A stretch of DNA of 14,463 nt from Spirochaetia bacterium (GTDB taxonomy: Bacteria; Spirochaetota; Spirochaetia; Treponematales; Breznakiellaceae): NCBI GenBank assembly GCA_026002265.1, contig BOBG01000051.1, positions 1 through 14,463 of the forward strand, in the 5' to 3' direction. The notes beneath the pieces are model-generated. The model was given only the letters and a program-made list of their open reading frames with translations, was not told where the DNA came from and did no database searches. Of the stretch, positions 12,452 to 14,463 are shown piece after piece. Numbering within the stretch: the stretch's first letter is position 1; each line of letters starts with the position of its first letter. The position numbers and the translations under genes were made by a program.

Positions 12452-12476
12452 CCCCGGCAAACGCCGGGGTTTCTTG
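12452..12476 (+). terminator. Inward-facing terminator-like hairpin, left arm
   Basis: CCCCGGC (12452-12458) and GCCGGGG (12463-12469) flank AAAC, followed by TTTCTTG. The T-rich side faces inward, toward the partition genes, so it would block transcription coming in from the tail side. The T-run is short and broken, so strength is uncertain. Confidence 0.55.
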
Positions 12477-12553
12477 TATAGACAAAACTGAATGAGTATA
12501 GCAAAATCAATCTATGCTATACGCACGTATAGCAAATCTATACTTTACTATAC
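12476..12553. promoter_or_regulatory. Candidate partition centromere/operator, left copy
   Basis: The hexamer GTATAG or its complement CTATAC occurs at 12476, 12496, 12517, 12527, 12538 and 12548, i.e. at steps of 20, 21, 10, 11 and 10 bp, on one face of the helix. The central pair forms the palindrome GCTATACGCACGTATAGC (12516-12533). Small RHH partition proteins bind such phased half-site arrays upstream of parA. A TATACT at 12539-12544 may be a promoter -10 for the truncated parA start that follows. Confidence 0.65.
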
Positions 12554-12562
12554 GAGGTCATT

Positions 12563-12652
12563 ATGAAGAAAATATGTTTCCATATCCAAAAGGGCGGTTC
12601 GTCTAAATCAGTATCTCCTAAAACCGGCGTTCGTTATTTTGTTCATTCTTAA
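12563..12652 (+). pseudogene. Truncated second parA (5' end only)
   Basis: A 29-codon frame starting MKKICFHIQKGGSSKS with GAGG 6 nt upstream. Codons 1-12 encode the same residues as the intact parA after its start, but differ at 5 of 36 bases: the start codon and four silent third positions. Codons 10-16 (KGGSSKS) keep the deviant Walker A pattern KGGxxK(S/T), differing from KGGVGKT in the intact gene. From about codon 19 the frame runs antisense into the RHH gene end. It looks like the start of a diverged parA allele cut by deletion or exchange. Confidence 0.65.
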
Positions 12653-12851
12653 AAAGAATACGCAGGAGCGTACCAGCCGAGACTCCCCGGTTCTGTGCCA
12701 TTGCTTGCAAAGATTCATAGTCATCCGGCTCTAGCCTTACCATTACCATAGAAGTTTTCTTTACTTTTTCTGGTTTATCTACATTTGCCGGTCCCATAAG
12801 TGGACTGTTTTGCAAGCGTTGTGCCACATCCGGTCTTTTGTTATTCGCCAT
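12618..12851 (-). CDS. Ribbon-helix-helix partition protein (ParB-like) or repressor
   Basis: 77 aa. The N-terminus is polar and probably unstructured (MANNKRPDVAQRLQNSPLMG, then DKPEKVKKT), the part that stimulates ParA in small partition systems. The C-terminal part is an RHH domain: strand SMVMVRLEPDDYE, helix ESLQAMAQNRG, turn, then VSAGTLLRILFKNE. It overlaps the parA stop by 11 nt, the usual arrangement in type Ib partition operons. ATG 12851 is chosen over the adjoining ATG 12854 for better spacing from GGAG. It would bind the phased GTATAG sites in the arms, both as operator and as centromere. Confidence 0.72.
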   Translation of the reverse strand: MANNKRPDVAQRLQNSPLMGPANVDKPEKVKKTSMVMVRLEPDDYESLQAMAQNRGVSAGTLLRILFKNEQNNERRF

Positions 12852-13593
12852 CATGCTCTCCAGTAATCAGATCGATCAACTGCTCGAATGCTGGGATGCA
12901 CCGCGCCTTCGGATCGTATTCCCAGATGCTCTTTTGTGCGCCCTGACACTCCGCTAGTTTCCGGTCCTGTGGTATGGTAACAATATGATAGTTCAACTGC
13001 TGAAGCGATTCTGAAAATGCCCGGTGGGTAGCGAAGGACTTATTCAGCATATTCAAAACGATCTTATCGTTTTTGATCTTTCGCCGGTTGTTGCGTTCCA
13101 GCCCTTGCAAAATGTTACTAAAGATTTCGATACCATCTACGCTGAAGAACTCCGGCGACAATGGATTGATCACCTCGTCAGAGGCGCACACAATAGCTTT
13201 TTCCAAAAGCGAGAATGAGGGACTGCAATCAAGAATCGCATAGTCAAAACCCATTTTCGACAAATCATCTAAAAGAAATTCAAATGCACGCGGAGATTCC
13301 GCAAGCCGAGTCTCAGACCAATTTTTGAGCTCTCCATCAATCGAAAAAACCGGAATCAATGAAAGATTATCATTTATTGGTACAGAAACTTCATCAATGG
13401 ATCTGCCCCGGAAAATATCCGTGAAGTCATACCGGAACTGTTTCGTGCATACCCAGCTTGTCGTGTTAGCCTGCGGATCACAATCCAGTAGCACAACCCG
13501 GCACCCCCTGCGTGCAAGTCCCCACGCAACCGTGCAAGAAATAGTCGTCTTGCCGACCCCACCCTTCTGGATGTGGAAACATATTTTCTTCAC
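12841..13593 (-). CDS. parA: ParA/Soj-family partition ATPase
   Basis: 250 aa, starting at GTG 13593 with GGAG 6 nt upstream; the in-frame ATG at 13647 is inside the half-site array and is rejected. Motifs: deviant Walker A KGGVGKTT at about residues 10-17, the LLDCDPQANTT segment near 37-48, and a Walker B-like FDYAILDCSPSFSLLEKA near 115-132. There is no N-terminal HTH, so autoregulation is expected from its RHH partner, as in type Ib partition. Such ATPases segregate low-copy plasmids and plasmid-state prophages. Its position between tail and head operons, inside an inverted repeat, is unusual. Confidence 0.92.
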   Translation of the reverse strand: MKKICFHIQKGGVGKTTISCTVAWGLARRGCRVVLLDCDPQANTTSWVCTKQFRYDFTDIFRGRSIDEVSVPINDNLSLIPVFSIDGELKNWSETRLAESPRAFEFLLDDLSKMGFDYAILDCSPSFSLLEKAIVCASDEVINPLSPEFFSVDGIEIFSNILQGLERNNRRKIKNDKIVLNMLNKSFATHRAFSESLQQLNYHIVTIPQDRKLAECQGAQKSIWEYDPKARCIPAFEQLIDLITGEHDGE

Positions 13594-13607
13594 TCGATTC
13601 TCCGATT

Positions 13608-13685
13608 GTATAGTAAAGTATAGATTTGCTATACGTGCGTATAGCATAGATTGATTTTGCTATACTCATTCAATTTTGTCTATAC
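13608..13685. promoter_or_regulatory. Candidate partition centromere/operator, right copy
   Basis: Mirror copy of the six phased GTATAG half-sites, directly upstream of the intact parA. On the minus strand TATACT at 13617-13622 may serve as -10 for parA, with half-sites overlapping it, which would give autoregulation by the RHH protein. Confidence 0.65.
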
Positions 13686-13709
13686 AAGAAACCCCGGCGT
13701 TTGCCGGGG
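13685..13709 (-). terminator. Inward-facing terminator-like hairpin, right arm
   Basis: The same CCCCGGC/GCCGGGG hairpin with an AAAC loop (stem 13692-13709) and TTTCTTG on the side facing parA. It would shield parA from leftward transcription entering from the head operon side. Confidence 0.55.
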
Positions 13710-13783
13710 CTAGTATGCTAGCCACTCTAGGAGTGAGTACGCCGTACTTTATAAAATTCTATGAATCGAGAGGTTTTTGGGAA

Positions 13784-13839
13784 AGTGCTAAAATAGTGCT
13801 AAAATAGTGCGATTCAGGAAATTGTAGGTATGCTACACT
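13784..13839 (+). promoter_or_regulatory. Late promoter of the head operon with three phased repeats
   Basis: Duplicate of the tail-operon promoter: AGTGC at 13784, 13795 and 13806, then the extended -10 TGCTACACT (hexamer 13834-13839). Transcription would begin near 13846, next to the ATG at 13848, giving a leaderless or nearly leaderless mRNA. Confidence 0.55.
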
Positions 13840-13847
13840 GTCTCTCT

Positions 13848-14463
13848 ATGGTAGCGGATTCCATTTGTCTACAAGTGAAATTAAGCAAAAGTATCCTCGG
13901 CAAGGACAAGCATGGGAATTTCATGTTTGAAGTAGAGGCTTCAAATGAAAATCTTGACTTGGAACAGCAGCGAGTATTGCAACGTGCGTTACTTAATTCT
14001 AAAGAGTACTTTCTCACAAATGGTGTAGTGTCGAAGGATCATCTGCATCGCCGGCAAGACGAGTCTGGTCATTTAATTGTAGACGATTCGATGGTTATCG
14101 GTGAGCCGGTATCGGTATATACAAAAGGACTGCGGACCTTTGTACGAGGTATCCTCTACAAAAGTAATACATACGCGCGAGAATTTATAAAATTGTTGCA
14201 AGACGGTTCGACCCGTGTAAAAGCATCAGTCGGTGGGCTGTATCCGGTCGTAAAACGAGGCATTGACGGTGCTGGCGAAGTGGTAAAAGTGTTATGGAAT
14301 GATCTAGCGTTGACAGTTGCGCCGGTGAATCCGACTGTTGCGCCGGCGATGATGACAAAGAGTCTGAATAGTCTTGAATTAGTGCGGTTATTGAAGAAGG
14401 CGGATTCGGGCTTTGAGCAGCCGCGGGACGAGAGTGGGAAATTTGCCGGCGGAGGAAATAATC
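13848..14463 (+). CDS. Phage head protein, probably prohead protease-like (partial)
   Basis: The frame is open to the window edge, so only the first 205 residues are seen. Central text (HLHRRQDESGHLIVDDSM, then FVRGILYKSNTYAREFIKLL and TRVKASVGGLYPVV, LWNDLALTVAPVNP) resembles phage prohead/scaffold proteases of the XkdF or S78-like type: a beta-rich domain with a histidine near the start and a serine in the KASVGG strand, which could be catalytic. The tail has RDESGKFAGGGN, a linker common after such domains. It is the first rightward gene. An alternative ATG at 13830 with AGGA 10 nt upstream lies inside the -10 element. Confidence 0.5.
   Translation, partial: MVADSICLQVKLSKSILGKDKHGNFMFEVEASNENLDLEQQRVLQRALLNSKEYFLTNGVVSKDHLHRRQDESGHLIVDDSMVIGEPVSVYTKGLRTFVRGILYKSNTYAREFIKLLQDGSTRVKASVGGLYPVVKRGIDGAGEVVKVLWNDLALTVAPVNPTVAPAMMTKSLNSLELVRLLKKADSGFEQPRDESGKFAGGGNN

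Larger units (their letters stand above)
12316..12553. repeat. 238-bp inverted repeat, left arm
   Basis: The reverse complement of 13608-13845 aligns over 238 bp without gaps and with 3 mismatches (12335, 12451 and 12488). Outward it ends just before the sheath ribosome site; inward it ends just before the ribosome site of a parA start. Contents from outside in: -10 element, three 11-bp repeats, three small palindromes (AGTAC-GGC-GTACT, CACTC-CTA-GAGTG, and GGCTAG-CATA-CTAACC with one arm mismatch), a GC-rich hairpin, and six GTATAG half-sites. Confidence 0.97.
13608..13845. repeat. 238-bp inverted repeat, right arm
   Basis: The partner of 12316-12553, in opposite orientation; the inner ends are 1,054 bp apart. 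Identity stops 5 nt before the GGAG of parA on one side and 2 nt before the ATG of the head gene on the other. Two of the three differences from the left arm fall outside all proposed binding sites; the one at 13710 restores the GGCTAG/CTAGCC palindrome that is imperfect in the left arm. Confidence 0.97.

Noticed and set aside
12316..13845. Inverted repeat read as a hairpin telomere (protelomerase site) of a linear phage-plasmid
   Set aside because: Telomere resolution sites are short continuous palindromes; these arms are separated by more than 1 kb of genes, and no protelomerase gene is visible.
12316..13845. Inverted repeat read as the ends of an insertion sequence
   Set aside because: There is no transposase between the arms, and the arms hold promoters and phased binding sites right up to the flanking genes.

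Overview
The window looks like a contractile-tailed (myovirus-type) temperate phage, either a prophage or a phage-plasmid. The evidence is a tail sheath next to a tail tube protein, a lysis cassette, a RecT recombinase, a KilAC-type antirepressor, two toxin-antitoxin pairs and a ParA/ribbon-helix-helix partition pair. The host cannot be named from this sequence. A spanin-like lysis set with a candidate lipoprotein suggests a cell with an outer membrane. CCGG is very frequent (18 counted in 3241-3900).

Layout. 2-304 is the 3' end of a PD-(D/E)XK-like gene. A leftward Panacea-type antitoxin and RelE-like toxin pair follows (329-1175). A leftward early operon (1314-3855) carries recT and small genes, driven by a near-consensus promoter at 3931-3959 with a palindromic operator in its spacer. 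A rightward brnT-brnA pair (4096-4720) lies between two perfect 22-bp direct repeats, followed by a small XRE-like remnant. An antirepressor operon (5083-6122) is transcribed leftward behind a structured leader of about 255 nt. The leftward late operon runs from sheath (12298) through tube and tail-assembly-chaperone-like genes to holin-like, amidase, spanin-like and metallopeptidase-like genes (6442).

The most unusual part is 12316-13845, between the leftward tail operon and a rightward head gene (13848 onward). A 238-bp inverted repeat, with 3 mismatches and no gaps, flanks a parA-RHH pair. Each arm carries, from outside in, a late-type promoter with three 11-bp-phased repeats, a cluster of small palindromes with a terminator-like hairpin, and six GTATAG half-sites on a 10-11 bp grid. 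Just inside the left arm is a second parA start that keeps an intact deviant Walker A motif and is then cut off by the end of the RHH gene.

Working model (inference): the arms hold two copies of a partition centromere/operator and two copies of one late promoter, so tail and head operons respond to the same activator. The repeat also makes the partition cassette a candidate for inversion or allele exchange. No tape-measure, baseplate, portal, terminase, integrase or replication-initiator gene is visible, so the element extends beyond the window.
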